A stretch of DNA of 64,000 nt from Onishia niordana (GTDB lineage: Bacteria > Pseudomonadota > Gammaproteobacteria > Pseudomonadales > Halomonadaceae): the NCBI RefSeq assembly GCF_004798965.1, contig NZ_SDSD01000011.1, forward strand, positions 1 through 64,000. Reading direction: 5' to 3'. The number at the start of each line of letters is the position of its first letter. The first letter of the stretch is position 1. The notes under the pieces are model-generated. The model was not told where the DNA came from. It ran no database searches and saw nothing but the letters and a program-made list of their open reading frames with translations. The position numbers and the translations under genes are program-made. Positions 35,151 to 43,506 of this stretch are shown one piece after another.

Positions 35151-36038
35151 TTAGTCCCCGTTCTCGCGAACCCAGCGCGTCACCCGCACATCCACCGTCA
35201 TGGTCAATGATGCCAGCGCCGCGGCTTTCTCGCGGCCCTCGGCGCTGGCGCGATAAAGGTGCGGGGTCATGGCCAGCAGGTCGGCGATGGGCTCGGCGCC
35301 CTCCAGCGCGATGGTGTAGCGCAGCGTCTCGCCGGGCCGCCGGGTGAAGCCCTCGGGCACGGCGGCCTCGTCCTCGCGAGGTGGTTTGAGGCTCGGGTAG
35401 ATGACCTCGCGCAGCTCGCGCAGATGATCCGGCCCCGCCTCGACCATGATCAGCACGCCGCCAGGTTTCAGTACCCGCGCAAATTCCGGGTAGACAGGGA
35501 AGCCGAACATGCACAGCACCCGATCGAGCGTGCCCGGCTGCATGGGCAGGTTGGCGTTGCTGCCCACCACCCAGCTCGCCTCGACACCGGCCTGCTTGCC
35601 CTGCCTGGCGGCGGCGAGCACCGCCCACTTGGAGATATCCACCCCCAGCAACGAGAGCGCTTGCGCCTCTTGCGCCGTCTCACCCCAGGCCCTGGCCAGC
35701 TCGCGCAGGTAATAGCCCTCGCCACAGCCGGCATCCAGGACGCTCAGGGGGGACTCGGCAGGCGCCTCGCCTGGCACTTGCGTGAGCGCCGCCTGGCTGA
35801 CGGCATCGGCGATCGGCTGATAGTGGCCGGCATTCAGGAAGCGCTGACGCGCCGCTACCATCTCCTTGCTGTCGCCGGGGTCCTGGGAGCGCTTGTTCTG
35901 CACCGGCAATAGGTTCACGTACCCCTGTTTGGCGATATCGAAGCTGTGGCCGACACCGCAGCGCCAGCTGTTGCCGCTCCGGTGAAGCACATCGCCGTCC
36001 AGTGGGCAGGCCAGCGCCTGAAAGGGGGTGGTGTTCAT
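35151..36038 (-). CDS. rlmA: 23S rRNA (guanine-N1)-methyltransferase RlmA
   Basis: 295 residues; the ATG at 36038 (MNTTPF) is preferred, with a second ATG four codons upstream. N-terminal zinc-finger region (about 10-35), then the hallmark block AKQGYVNLLPVQNKRS ... DPGDSKEMV, and a class I methyltransferase fold with DAGCGEGYY (about 97-105) and FGFPVYPEF. It methylates G745-type guanine in helix 35 of 23S rRNA. Odd: E. coli has four zinc ligands C-x2-C ... C-x3-H; here the second Cys is Asp (CPLDGD ... CGVGH), so the zinc site is altered. A decayed second copy of this N-terminus exists at 47914-48012. Confidence 0.88.
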   Translation of the reverse strand: MNTTPFQALACPLDGDVLHRSGNSWRCGVGHSFDIAKQGYVNLLPVQNKRSQDPGDSKEMVAARQRFLNAGHYQPIADAVSQAALTQVPGEAPAESPLSVLDAGCGEGYYLRELARAWGETAQEAQALSLLGVDISKWAVLAAARQGKQAGVEASWVVGSNANLPMQPGTLDRVLCMFGFPVYPEFARVLKPGGVLIMVEAGPDHLRELREVIYPSLKPPREDEAAVPEGFTRRPGETLRYTIALEGAEPIADLLAMTPHLYRASAEGREKAAALASLTMTVDVRVTRWVRENGD

Positions 36039-36432
36039 AGATCGTCTCATCGCCCGTCATGCATCCTCGGCGCGCTCGACTCGCGAGCGCTCGTGGCGCG
36101 CAGTATACCCTCTCGAAGCAGGAGAGCCGCCACCTGGGCGGGGTATCGATTGGCCAGCAACGCCTCGACCAGATCGCCAAGGCTCGCCACTCAACGGGCG
36201 TGCGTTGACCGCAGCCCATCAGCAGTACGGCTTTGGGGGCTTCCTGGGGCAGGTCGGCGAATTCGAGCTAACAAAGCAATGACCACTGGTGGGCCAGATC
36301 GCCGAGGCGCGATCGAGACGCAGCGGCCCGCCTTTCACTTCACGCTGAGCACCGGCGTCACGCCTTAGCCCGACCGATGCGAACGGCCGAGCAGCGATGT
36401 CGACGTTGGCCTGCAGTGCCACGCTTCCGTGG
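36039..36432. other. Intergenic region without a credible gene
   Basis: 394 bases. It contains repeated pieces of CCAGATCGCCRAGGC (near 36169 and 36293), so may hold degenerate duplicated sequence. Open frames here show no family features or ribosome sites. Confidence 0.4.
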
Positions 36433-36876
36433 CTAGACCACGTCCTTCCCCCAGCCATAGACGGCCCCGATCACCGCACCGAAAACGAGGTGGGCAAACA
36501 GCATGGAGAGCGGTGCCACCAGTCCCAGGCCGAGGCCGAAGAAGCCGGAGCCCGCCAGGGGAAAAACCGTGAGCATCACCACCAGCCAGCTGGCAACGCC
36601 GAACTCCAGGCCCCGCCGGGTCGGTGTACGGCCGGGCAGGTGGGGCACCAGTAGCGCGAACAGCAGGCCCCAGACCACCGTCCCCACCACGAAATGGATG
36701 CTCCAGGCCAGCACCAGGCTATCCGGCGTGCTGAGCAGGTCCTGAGCGGCCAGGTTCATGACTTCGATGGGGTTGTACCAAGGGATGATGCCCGCCGCCA
36801 GGCGCAGCACCAGAATCAACGAGATGACGAGAGTGGCCGTGAACCCGGCCATCACCCCGAGTAACGCGCGAGCCAT
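36433..36876 (-). CDS. Four-TM membrane protein (DUF6789-like)
   Basis: 147 residues. Four membrane segments: about 4-27, 55-80, 92-112 and 118-140; the pattern is glycine-rich (AGSGFFGLGLGLVAP; HLVFGAVIGAVYGWG). It resembles the DUF6789 family of small membrane proteins without known function. Monocistronic. Confidence 0.68.
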   Translation of the reverse strand: MARALLGVMAGFTATLVISLILVLRLAAGIIPWYNPIEVMNLAAQDLLSTPDSLVLAWSIHFVVGTVVWGLLFALLVPHLPGRTPTRRGLEFGVASWLVVMLTVFPLAGSGFFGLGLGLVAPLSMLFAHLVFGAVIGAVYGWGKDVV

Positions 36877-37259
36877 AATGGCATCCTCCCGTCTACCAAT
36901 GTGACTTTCAGTGTAGCTACGATATGGGATACGGGAAGCGCAGCGCCGTAGCCATGCAGCGTGGCTTAAAAGCTGGCGGCCTCAAAAATACCGCCCTTTG
37001 CATCCACGACAGCGGCGGCCGATAGCGACTATCCGCTACCCAGACTTGACCGCGTCGGGTCGGCTTCCAACACCCTCTTCAGCTTCATCGATTTTTGGGT
37101 GCCCATAGCGCTTCAATCACATAATAGTTAAAGAAAAAGGACGGCGTTTCTTCGCCATTCTCCACTTTAAAGCGTTTATAGCGCTTTAAAGTAAAATTTA
37201 ATAAAGAGGTTCGGGCTAGACGCGAAGCGACACAACACCAAGCGTTGTTAAGCCCACTG
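36877..37259. other. AT-rich intergenic region, no gene seen
   Basis: 383 bases. From about 37085 the sequence becomes clearly AT-richer than its surroundings. It contains a long palindrome (37164-37192). No gene, tRNA or IS end was recognised. Confidence 0.45.
37164..37192. repeat. Perfect 11-bp inverted repeat in AT-rich DNA
   Basis: ACTTTAAAGCG - TTTATAG - CGCTTTAAAGT. About 70 bases downstream of the DOPA-dioxygenase-like gene on its strand. There is no T-tract typical of a terminator, although AAATTTTAC flanks it. Confidence 0.7.
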
Positions 37260-37613
37260 TCAGGCGCTAAGCCCCTTCAGGTCTATGTCTATGCTGTCCC
37301 CCAGCCAATAGGCATATTTCGTATGATCGTCTATATCGTTACCCGTCAGGCCGTGAACGAGCACACTTAGCCCGCCCCTATATTCATCCAACCAAGGAAT
37401 GAACGCATCGAAGACTTTGTGGCTAAAGGTAATCTGGCAACTCCACTTGGTGTGGGGGCCAACCAGTTTCTGATGAACGCGACCGACTTTTAGCCCGAAT
37501 GTCTCTCCGGCTTCTTTACAAAGATCAGAAGCAAACGCCACGGTCTCCTGATCAAAATACACATGAGCGTGGTATCCCTTGTGTATATTGACCGGCCTCT
37601 TGGGGCTCTCCAT
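37260..37613 (-). CDS. DOPA 4,5-dioxygenase-like protein
   Basis: 117 residues. It shows the family pattern: YHAHVYFD (about 14-21, metal-binding His pair), GPHTKWSCQI (about 52-61) and LSVLVHGLTGND ... DHTKYAYWLG (about 82-105). Fungal and bacterial relatives open the ring of DOPA or caffeate-like catechols. The natural substrate in bacteria is generally unknown. AGGAGTGC upstream of the ATG. Monocistronic. Confidence 0.87.
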   Translation of the reverse strand: MESPKRPVNIHKGYHAHVYFDQETVAFASDLCKEAGETFGLKVGRVHQKLVGPHTKWSCQITFSHKVFDAFIPWLDEYRGGLSVLVHGLTGNDIDDHTKYAYWLGDSIDIDLKGLSA

Positions 37614-37967
37614 AAAGCACTCCTTCGCAATGGATTTGTTTTATAAAGCAGCAGCTTAAAACAGAAGCGCTACGCTATCAGCACCCAAGAGCCAGCGGCC
37701 GCGCACTGGCCCGCCGATGGGCGTACCCCGCTTGATCGCCCGCAGCCTGAACGGGTCAGCACAGCGCATGCTCTCCGATTCCGACGCCTAGGCGTGTCAC
37801 TCGTGTGGTAATAGCAGCAGCATCCTTGGGGGGCAACCTCGGTGTTGAGGCCTCGCTCGTGTACATCGTCGGCCTGCGACGAGAGACGACCGGCGCCATG
37901 CCTGGAACATCGCCGGCACCTGACATGTCACAAGGGGTCACGGCCACACGACACGGAGGACGGCCAG
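37614..37967. other. Intergenic region upstream of ridA, no gene seen
   Basis: 354 bases. Open frames on both strands lack family features. CGGAGG at 37954-37959 is the ribosome site of the RidA-type gene. No repeats or RNA genes were recognised. Confidence 0.4.
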
Positions 37968-38420
37968 ATGCCAACGTTTCACAACGATTCAAACCTGCCC
38001 AACCCCACCTTCCCCGGCAGCCACGTGGCGCTCGATGAGAACTACGTCCACCTATCGGGCCTCACCGCGGCGGATATCCAGGGCGGCGATGCCATGCTCG
38101 GCGATGTCGCCGAGGAGACCCGTTGGGTGATGCGCCGCCTCATGCATATCCTCGAACAGGTGGACTGCCGGATGGAGGACGCGGTGCGCATCGATGTACA
38201 CCTCACTGACCTGGACCGGGTTGATGAGATGAATGCGGCATACGCGGAATTCTTCACGGCGCCGGACTATCCGGCCCGCACCTGCACAGAGACACCCAGG
38301 CTGCTCGACGGCGCCAACGTGGAGATCACCCTAGTGGCGCGCCGCCCGGCCGAGTCCGGGTCAGCGACTGACTCGACTGCGGATTCACTCTCAAGCGATA
38401 GCGTGAAGCGCGGCGGCTGA
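37968..38420 (+). CDS. RidA/YjgF family protein
   Basis: 150 residues from the ATG at 37968 with CGGAGG upstream. RidA fold: HVALDENYVHLSGLTA, EETRWVMRRLMHILEQVDC, DLDRVDEMNAAYAEFF and the catalytic Arg in the strand PARTCTETPRL (about 104-114), which in RidA contacts the enamine/imine substrate. The last ~20 residues are a Ser/Asp-rich extension. Role: hydrolysis of reactive 2-aminoacrylate or a related deaminase step. 129 bases upstream of the dienelactone hydrolase gene. Confidence 0.87.
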   Translation: MPTFHNDSNLPNPTFPGSHVALDENYVHLSGLTAADIQGGDAMLGDVAEETRWVMRRLMHILEQVDCRMEDAVRIDVHLTDLDRVDEMNAAYAEFFTAPDYPARTCTETPRLLDGANVEITLVARRPAESGSATDSTADSLSSDSVKRGG

Positions 38421-38549
38421 CTACCGGGCGGGGAGTCACGTAGTATCATCCGTAGACTGGTGAAGCTGTCGTCGAGGCCGGACAGAAGCCGGCGCGATGG
38501 AGAGCCAAACCTCCTGCATCCTCCGTCATCGATACTCCGGAGCCTCTTC

Positions 38550-39311
38550 ATGTCTCGTGCTATCGAAATCCCCGCTGCCGACGGCACCATCGACGCCCAT
38601 GTGTTCACGCCAGAAAACGCAGAGGGCCCGCTTCCGGCCGTGGTGCTGCTCACCGATATCGGCGGCCTGCGTCCCTGCTATCACGAGAAGGCACAGCGGA
38701 TCGCCGACAACGGCTATGCCGTGTTGATGCCCAACGTCTATTACCGCGATGCAGTAGGCACCATCGTGCCGGCGGACAAATCCTTTCGCGACCCGGACGT
38801 GCGCCCAACCCTGATCGAGTACGCCACCCGCCTGACACCCCAGGCACAGGTGCGCGATTGTGCCGCCCTTCTGAGCGGCATCGATAACGAGGCCGAGTTC
38901 GCAAACGGCAAGATAGGCGTGGTCGGCTACTGCATGACCGGTGCCTTCGCGCTGCGCATGGCAGCCGAATACCCCGACCGCGTGGCCGCCGCGGCCGGTT
39001 TCCACTCGGCCAAGCTGGCGGAAGAAGGCGACGAGGGCAGCCCCGTTCATCTGGTCAAAAGCATCGAGGCGCGCGTCTATTTCGGCCACGCCGACCAGGA
39101 CGAGCTACTGCCCCCCGAGCAGATCGCCCACATGGACGAAGCACTGGCCGCCGCCGGCGTGCACTTCACTACCGAGCTCTACAAGGGCGCCGCCCACGGC
39201 TTCACCGCCAAGGATGCCCCCTCCTACGACGCGACTGCCGACGCCCTGCATCACAAGCGCCTGGCCACGCTACTGGAAGAAACGCTGCTGGAAGAAACGC
39301 TGTCACGGTAA
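38550..39311 (+). CDS. Dienelactone hydrolase family protein
   Basis: 253 residues from the ATG at 38550. Alpha/beta hydrolase of the DLH group: VVLLTDIGGLRP near the start (oxyanion region), nucleophile Cys in VGYCMTG (about 130-136), Asp in GHADQDELLP and His in GAAHGF (about 214-219), giving the Cys-Asp-His triad typical of DLH. The 3' end has a short in-frame duplication (LLEETLLEETL). The substrate is not known; a carboxymethylenebutenolidase-like reaction is the family default. Confidence 0.88.
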   Translation: MSRAIEIPAADGTIDAHVFTPENAEGPLPAVVLLTDIGGLRPCYHEKAQRIADNGYAVLMPNVYYRDAVGTIVPADKSFRDPDVRPTLIEYATRLTPQAQVRDCAALLSGIDNEAEFANGKIGVVGYCMTGAFALRMAAEYPDRVAAAAGFHSAKLAEEGDEGSPVHLVKSIEARVYFGHADQDELLPPEQIAHMDEALAAAGVHFTTELYKGAAHGFTAKDAPSYDATADALHHKRLATLLEETLLEETLSR

Positions 39312-39373
39312 ATCTCCTCGTACTATCAGCGGCCCTACTGTATGGGGCCGTTCTTTACGCCCCCTACCCTCAT

Positions 39374-39775
39374 TCAGCGCCAGCCCCGCATTCTGGCGGC
39401 CAAGTACGGCGCCAATCCCGTAACAGCCAGCACCACAGGCCAGATATTGCCTCCCTTGAAGGAATAGGGTTCCAGCATTATCGCCCATGACTTGCCCTGC
39501 CAGAGCCCGAACGAAAACTCGAACACCAGCGTCAGTACAAGCCAACCGAAGCCCACCACCCAGTATTGGGCCGGGGCCATTGGCTGAAGCCAGGGCAGAG
39601 ACAGATAAGCCACAGCGAGAATCAACACCGACAACAGCACCCCACTGAACAGCAGTGCAGCGGGAGTACCCAGTAGGGGCATCAGAACCGACTCACGCAG
39701 CAGGCCATTTGCAACGGCCAGAACGAGAATGGCACCCCAGAGAACGAGTGCTTTGCGTGCAAGGGTTGTGGTCAT
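39374..39775 (-). CDS. Four-TM membrane protein, unknown function
   Basis: 133 residues if started at MTTTLARKALVLW (39775); longer in-frame starts reach 39850. Membrane segments: about 8-28, 33-55, 66-86 and 108-127. It contains GKSWAIMLEPYSFKGGNIWP by position about 93-112 as a conserved-looking loop. No named family recognised. Monocistronic. Confidence 0.6.
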   Translation of the reverse strand: MTTTLARKALVLWGAILVLAVANGLLRESVLMPLLGTPAALLFSGVLLSVLILAVAYLSLPWLQPMAPAQYWVVGFGWLVLTLVFEFSFGLWQGKSWAIMLEPYSFKGGNIWPVVLAVTGLAPYLAARMRGWR

Positions 39776-40326
39776 GATCTCGGCAACAGTCATCCAGGCT
39801 CTTTCAATCCACGTGAATACGATCATTTCGCGTAAGAAATCGCCCATCAACGCTCAGCCCCCAGGCAAGCCAGCCCGCCGCCGGGAACCGTGCCAGCCAA
39901 ACCAGCAGCAACACAGGCAGAAAGACTTGGGTAAGCATCACGACCCAGGACATCCCATTACCTCCCATGTGAGTCGTCATCATTGAAGGGATAACGCTTG
40001 AGAGAATAGTCGAGGGGTTGGATTACCGGGCTGTTAGTTTCTCGCATGACGTCGCGAAGCCGACACGGGAAAGGCCACTGTCCGCTGCGGGCCCTGATGC
40101 GGTGTCGGGCCCGACAACAGGTTGATGTCACGGCGCCCTCCTTCACTGCACGATAGCCTGTACAGCTCAGCAGGGCGTCACTTCAAGGCTGCTATATAGC
40201 ACCAAAAACCGCACACATTACCTTTGCCAGTAGGCCCGCGGATGTCTTTATCTAAGTTTGGCAAGCCACAGAATTAACGGCTCTCTGTTGCTCAGGTTGC
40301 GACCCATTTAATGATGGTTGGAGCCA
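39776..40326. other. Intergenic region, no gene seen
   Basis: About 550 bases (475 if the upstream gene starts at 39850). Short open frames on both strands show no family features. No repeat, terminator with T-tract or RNA gene was recognised. Confidence 0.4.
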
Positions 40327-42087
40327 TCAGCGAGGCTGGCTGCGGTGGTTGTCGTTGTCATTGCCGTTATTGTTGCCGTCGCCGTTGCCGTTGTCGGGAA
40401 CAGGCTCGGGCTTGTCGTCGCCCTCGATATCGTGACGGCTGATGACCATCGCCGATCTCGGCCACCACTCCGGGTGGTTATCCCGAATGAAGGCCATCAT
40501 CTTCTCCCTCAGGTTCATCTCCGCGGTCCAACCGTGGAAGGGGTCCGAGGTCATGAGGTAGCAGGCAAACGTCTGAACCATCTCGGTTTGCCCCGTCACA
40601 TAACACGACAGTTTGTGGTGCTCGATGACGTTGTCTTCTTCTTTCGCGTACTCCATGAATTTTTCTCTCAGACACTCGATATCAGCGCTGAGGTGCAGGG
40701 GGATTTCCAGGCTTCTGTACTCTTTCGTGCTCTTGACCGACAGGTTTTCGAAGGGCCTGGAAATGAAGTAAGTCACCGGCACGATCAAACGTCGCTCGTT
40801 CCAGGCACGCAGGCGGATGAAGGTATAAAAGATCCCCTCCACATAGCACCATTCATTCTCGAACATCACCAGATCGCCGATGCGAATGGACTTGGCAAGC
40901 GACAACTGAAACGAGGAGATGATATTGCCAAGCACGGCTTGGCCCGCGATACCCACCAGCACCGTCAACACACTGGCTGATGCCAGCAGGGACAGCCCGA
41001 GCGTCTCGAAGAGCTGGATCTGGCTGAGGACATAGATGGTGACCGCAGAAACCGTGACCAGGATGATAATTCGACGCAAGGCATAGAGCGTCGTCAGGAA
41101 TCTACGCTCATCCTTGGGTTTGGTGTCATCGATTTGTCCGGTCAGACGTCGAATCATCTTCAGCATTAGAGTATCGACGAGGCGAATCGCCACCGTACCG
41201 GCTCCCCAGGCCAGTATGGCGATCAGCAGCACCCGGAAGGAGGTGGTGGCCACGGCCGAGAACGAGACCACATAGTTGAGCAGCACCTGGGTGATCAGCG
41301 ACATGGCAATGAGCGCCAGGGGTACCCTGATGCGGCTGACGAAGATGCTGGGCGTTCCTTTCGGTAACAGGCGAGTCGCCACCCCGGCCAGGACGAAGAT
41401 GCCGTACCCCACCAACCCCACGGTCATGAGGAACACCGGAATGGCGATCCACTCCCAAATCTTGAGCACCCCGAACGAGGCCTTGAAGCGCTTCGGGATA
41501 TAGGCTTCGACCCAGGAGGGGCCGTATCGCTCATAGAGCACAGGGACTGATGACACGCTCTCCGGCATGACCAGCCACACCGCTTCCTTGTCGCCGACCC
41601 GATACCGGCCCAGGCGAATGTCATAGGTTTCGCCATGAGTCTTCAGCGATGCCAGCTTAAGGTTGCGACGCGGCTTGCCGGCCTGGGAGTTCTGCCCCGA
41701 TACGTCCTCAATGGCAGCATCCTGCCGCCCGGAGAGATCTGACACCTGAAGCAACTCGCCACGCTTGAGGATCTCGGCCAACCGTCGGGCCAACTGGGCC
41801 CCCTGCTGCTGCTGCTCCGCGGGTTCCAGCTGGGAAAGGTTGAGAACATGGGCCGCTGCCGCGAACTCCCCTTTGTCGGTTAACGCCTGAAAACTTCTGA
41901 TCGCTTGACGTGGTGTTATGCGCTGGACCGCCTCAGGGGGGTCACCCAGTCCCGCATTTAGCGAATCGACGACGAACCAGCGCGTCTCCTCGCTCCCTTC
42001 GCTTGAGGATTGTGCTAGCGCCACGCTTGATAACGTGAACACCGCCGCCGCCACCAGACACAGCTGCCAAAAGCTCTTTTTCTTCAT
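40327..42087 (-). CDS. MscS-type mechanosensitive channel family protein
   Basis: 586 residues from the ATG at 42087, giving a clear signal peptide (about 1-25, SSVALA). A periplasmic region follows (about 26-195), then four or five membrane helices (about 200-400). The pore-lining MscS helix is LGLSLLASASVLTVLVGIAG (about 380-399), then the beta domain (SIRIGDLVMFENEWCYVEGI). The C-terminal cytoplasmic domain ends in an Asn/Asp/Gly-rich tail (GNGDGNNNGNDNDN). Releases osmolytes on hypo-osmotic shock, which suits a halophile. It belongs to the larger multi-domain MscS group with periplasmic domain. Monocistronic. Confidence 0.88.
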   Translation of the reverse strand: MKKKSFWQLCLVAAAVFTLSSVALAQSSSEGSEETRWFVVDSLNAGLGDPPEAVQRITPRQAIRSFQALTDKGEFAAAAHVLNLSQLEPAEQQQQGAQLARRLAEILKRGELLQVSDLSGRQDAAIEDVSGQNSQAGKPRRNLKLASLKTHGETYDIRLGRYRVGDKEAVWLVMPESVSSVPVLYERYGPSWVEAYIPKRFKASFGVLKIWEWIAIPVFLMTVGLVGYGIFVLAGVATRLLPKGTPSIFVSRIRVPLALIAMSLITQVLLNYVVSFSAVATTSFRVLLIAILAWGAGTVAIRLVDTLMLKMIRRLTGQIDDTKPKDERRFLTTLYALRRIIILVTVSAVTIYVLSQIQLFETLGLSLLASASVLTVLVGIAGQAVLGNIISSFQLSLAKSIRIGDLVMFENEWCYVEGIFYTFIRLRAWNERRLIVPVTYFISRPFENLSVKSTKEYRSLEIPLHLSADIECLREKFMEYAKEEDNVIEHHKLSCYVTGQTEMVQTFACYLMTSDPFHGWTAEMNLREKMMAFIRDNHPEWWPRSAMVISRHDIEGDDKPEPVPDNGNGDGNNNGNDNDNHRSQPR

Positions 42088-42264
42088 GCGCGCTATTACC
42101 TGTTCAATAGGAGGCTCAACCATGCCAGCGGACCGCCAAGCGCTCACTCTCAGCTAACACCGTTCTAACGCTTGGCTCACCGTCGATGTAAAAACTCTCT
42201 TGGATGGAAGAGCTGTCTCAACATGCCCGGCAAAGCGGTGCACCGGCAATGATCGTTCGTGCAG

Positions 42265-43131
42265 CTATCGTGAAAGCTCCGACAGCAGGTCCGGGTTAAC
42301 CACCAGGTTCCTCACCCCGTGCGCATGATCTTCATCGAACACATTGCCGGTACACCACTGCCCCACAGAACGAATATTCACCTTGGCGACCTCAGGACGA
42401 ACGCGCCAGGTGACCTGAAAGGGCGACCCGCTTTGATTATAAGCAGGCCCCGTCGTTGAGCCCGCATATTGCACAGGCTCGCCGGTATTGGTGGGGATAT
42501 TCAGCGCTTGATGACGGCCGTCTTTCACTCCGTGCTCGGTCAACTCGCCGAAATCCAGCGCGTCGTTGTCGTTGACCAACGCATACACCTGCGTCTCTAC
42601 GCGCAACTGAGGGTTCTTACTGGCTTCATTCAGGCAGGCCCCCAGCGTCGGCCCCGGCTCGACCCGAGCCGTTGAGTACACATAATGCACTTCAATCGTG
42701 TCACCAGGCCTGAGGTTGCCATGCTCGCTTGGACATACCTCATTGGTGACAGGCCTCAACTCTGCCTCACTCACGTGGCCAGAATACCGATAGCCACTAT
42801 GATAGCCCTGCCCATCACCATTGCCCGCGTATTCGGTAAATTCCCCACCCTTGTGCTCGGCATTCTTGTGAAAGTGTATGTTGCAAAGATTCATCGCCGA
42901 GGCGGGAGGAGCGGCGCTGAAGACCACTGGGTTATTGCCGGCGCTTGAATCAATGTCACGAGGTGACTGTGGGCCAACCCCTTCTCCATCGGTGTTCTTC
43001 TCCAGCATGTCACGCTGGTGCGCGATGACGCGATCAGCCACATCGGCAGCAATGACCGGCGTGTCCTCGGCGCTCACGCAGACAGGCAAAAGGGGTAGCG
43101 TCACGAACACCGCGAGTATATTGCGCTTCAT
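42265..43131 (-). CDS. Delta-class carbonic anhydrase, periplasmic
   Basis: 288 residues with a signal peptide (about 1-21). The core NLCNIHFHKNAEHKGGEF (about 81-98) carries the HxH ... EH residues expected for zinc binding in the delta/CA_like family, first known from diatom TWCA1. GPQSPRDID (about 53-61) is also typical. Cys pairs (C83, C132, C165, C261) may form disulfides in the periplasm. Role: rapid CO2-bicarbonate interconversion outside the cytoplasm. The class assignment rests on motif memory, so I am fairly but not fully sure. Monocistronic. Confidence 0.78.
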   Translation of the reverse strand: MKRNILAVFVTLPLLPVCVSAEDTPVIAADVADRVIAHQRDMLEKNTDGEGVGPQSPRDIDSSAGNNPVVFSAAPPASAMNLCNIHFHKNAEHKGGEFTEYAGNGDGQGYHSGYRYSGHVSEAELRPVTNEVCPSEHGNLRPGDTIEVHYVYSTARVEPGPTLGACLNEASKNPQLRVETQVYALVNDNDALDFGELTEHGVKDGRHQALNIPTNTGEPVQYAGSTTGPAYNQSGSPFQVTWRVRPEVAKVNIRSVGQWCTGNVFDEDHAHGVRNLVVNPDLLSELSR

Positions 43132-43261
43132 TGCATCTCTTTCAGGTTATTGAGTGATCGCGAATATTACCTTGGTTGCCGGGCTTCATGTCGACTCTGT
43201 GGGGAATCCCCCACCTTGCCAGGACCGCTCCCGAGTTAGCCTGAGCCGGCGAGCGTCTGGC

Positions 43262-43297
43262 AAAAAAAAAGCCTGCCATTAGGAGCAGGCTTTCTTT
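43262..43297 (-). terminator. Strong terminator with T9 tract on the - strand, no assigned gene
   Basis: On the - strand GCCTGC-TCCTAATG-GCAGGC is followed by nine T. On the + strand the same stem is followed by TTTCTTTC. It lies upstream of both flanking genes (divergent arrangement), so it ends neither of them. Confidence 0.85.
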
Positions 43298-43506
43298 CAA
43301 AACGAATGAACGGTGGCGCCAAGGCCAAGCGCTGTAGTCTAAACGTCACCGCTCGAGCGATCGGGGTGAATCCGGATGCCAGCCCTACAGCAAAGGTAAC
43401 CCCTGCCGATATACAGGTGGTGCCACGTCGAAGTTCATGGACAAGCCACACTGCGCAGCCGTCGCGTATGCTACAAAATACCGTGGAAAGGGGAATGCCC
43501 CAAAAG

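Noticed and set aside
37220..37260. attC-like sequence with GTTAAGC near a CAAGCGTTG stretch
   Set aside because: No matching RYYYAAC box at a proper distance and no palindromic body; it stays an isolated resemblance.
43320..43440. Riboswitch-like look of GGGGTGAATCCGGATGCCAGCCC upstream of the GGDEF-EAL gene
   Set aside because: Compared by eye with cobalamin, TPP and c-di-GMP-I consensus elements; the core motifs are not present in the right order.
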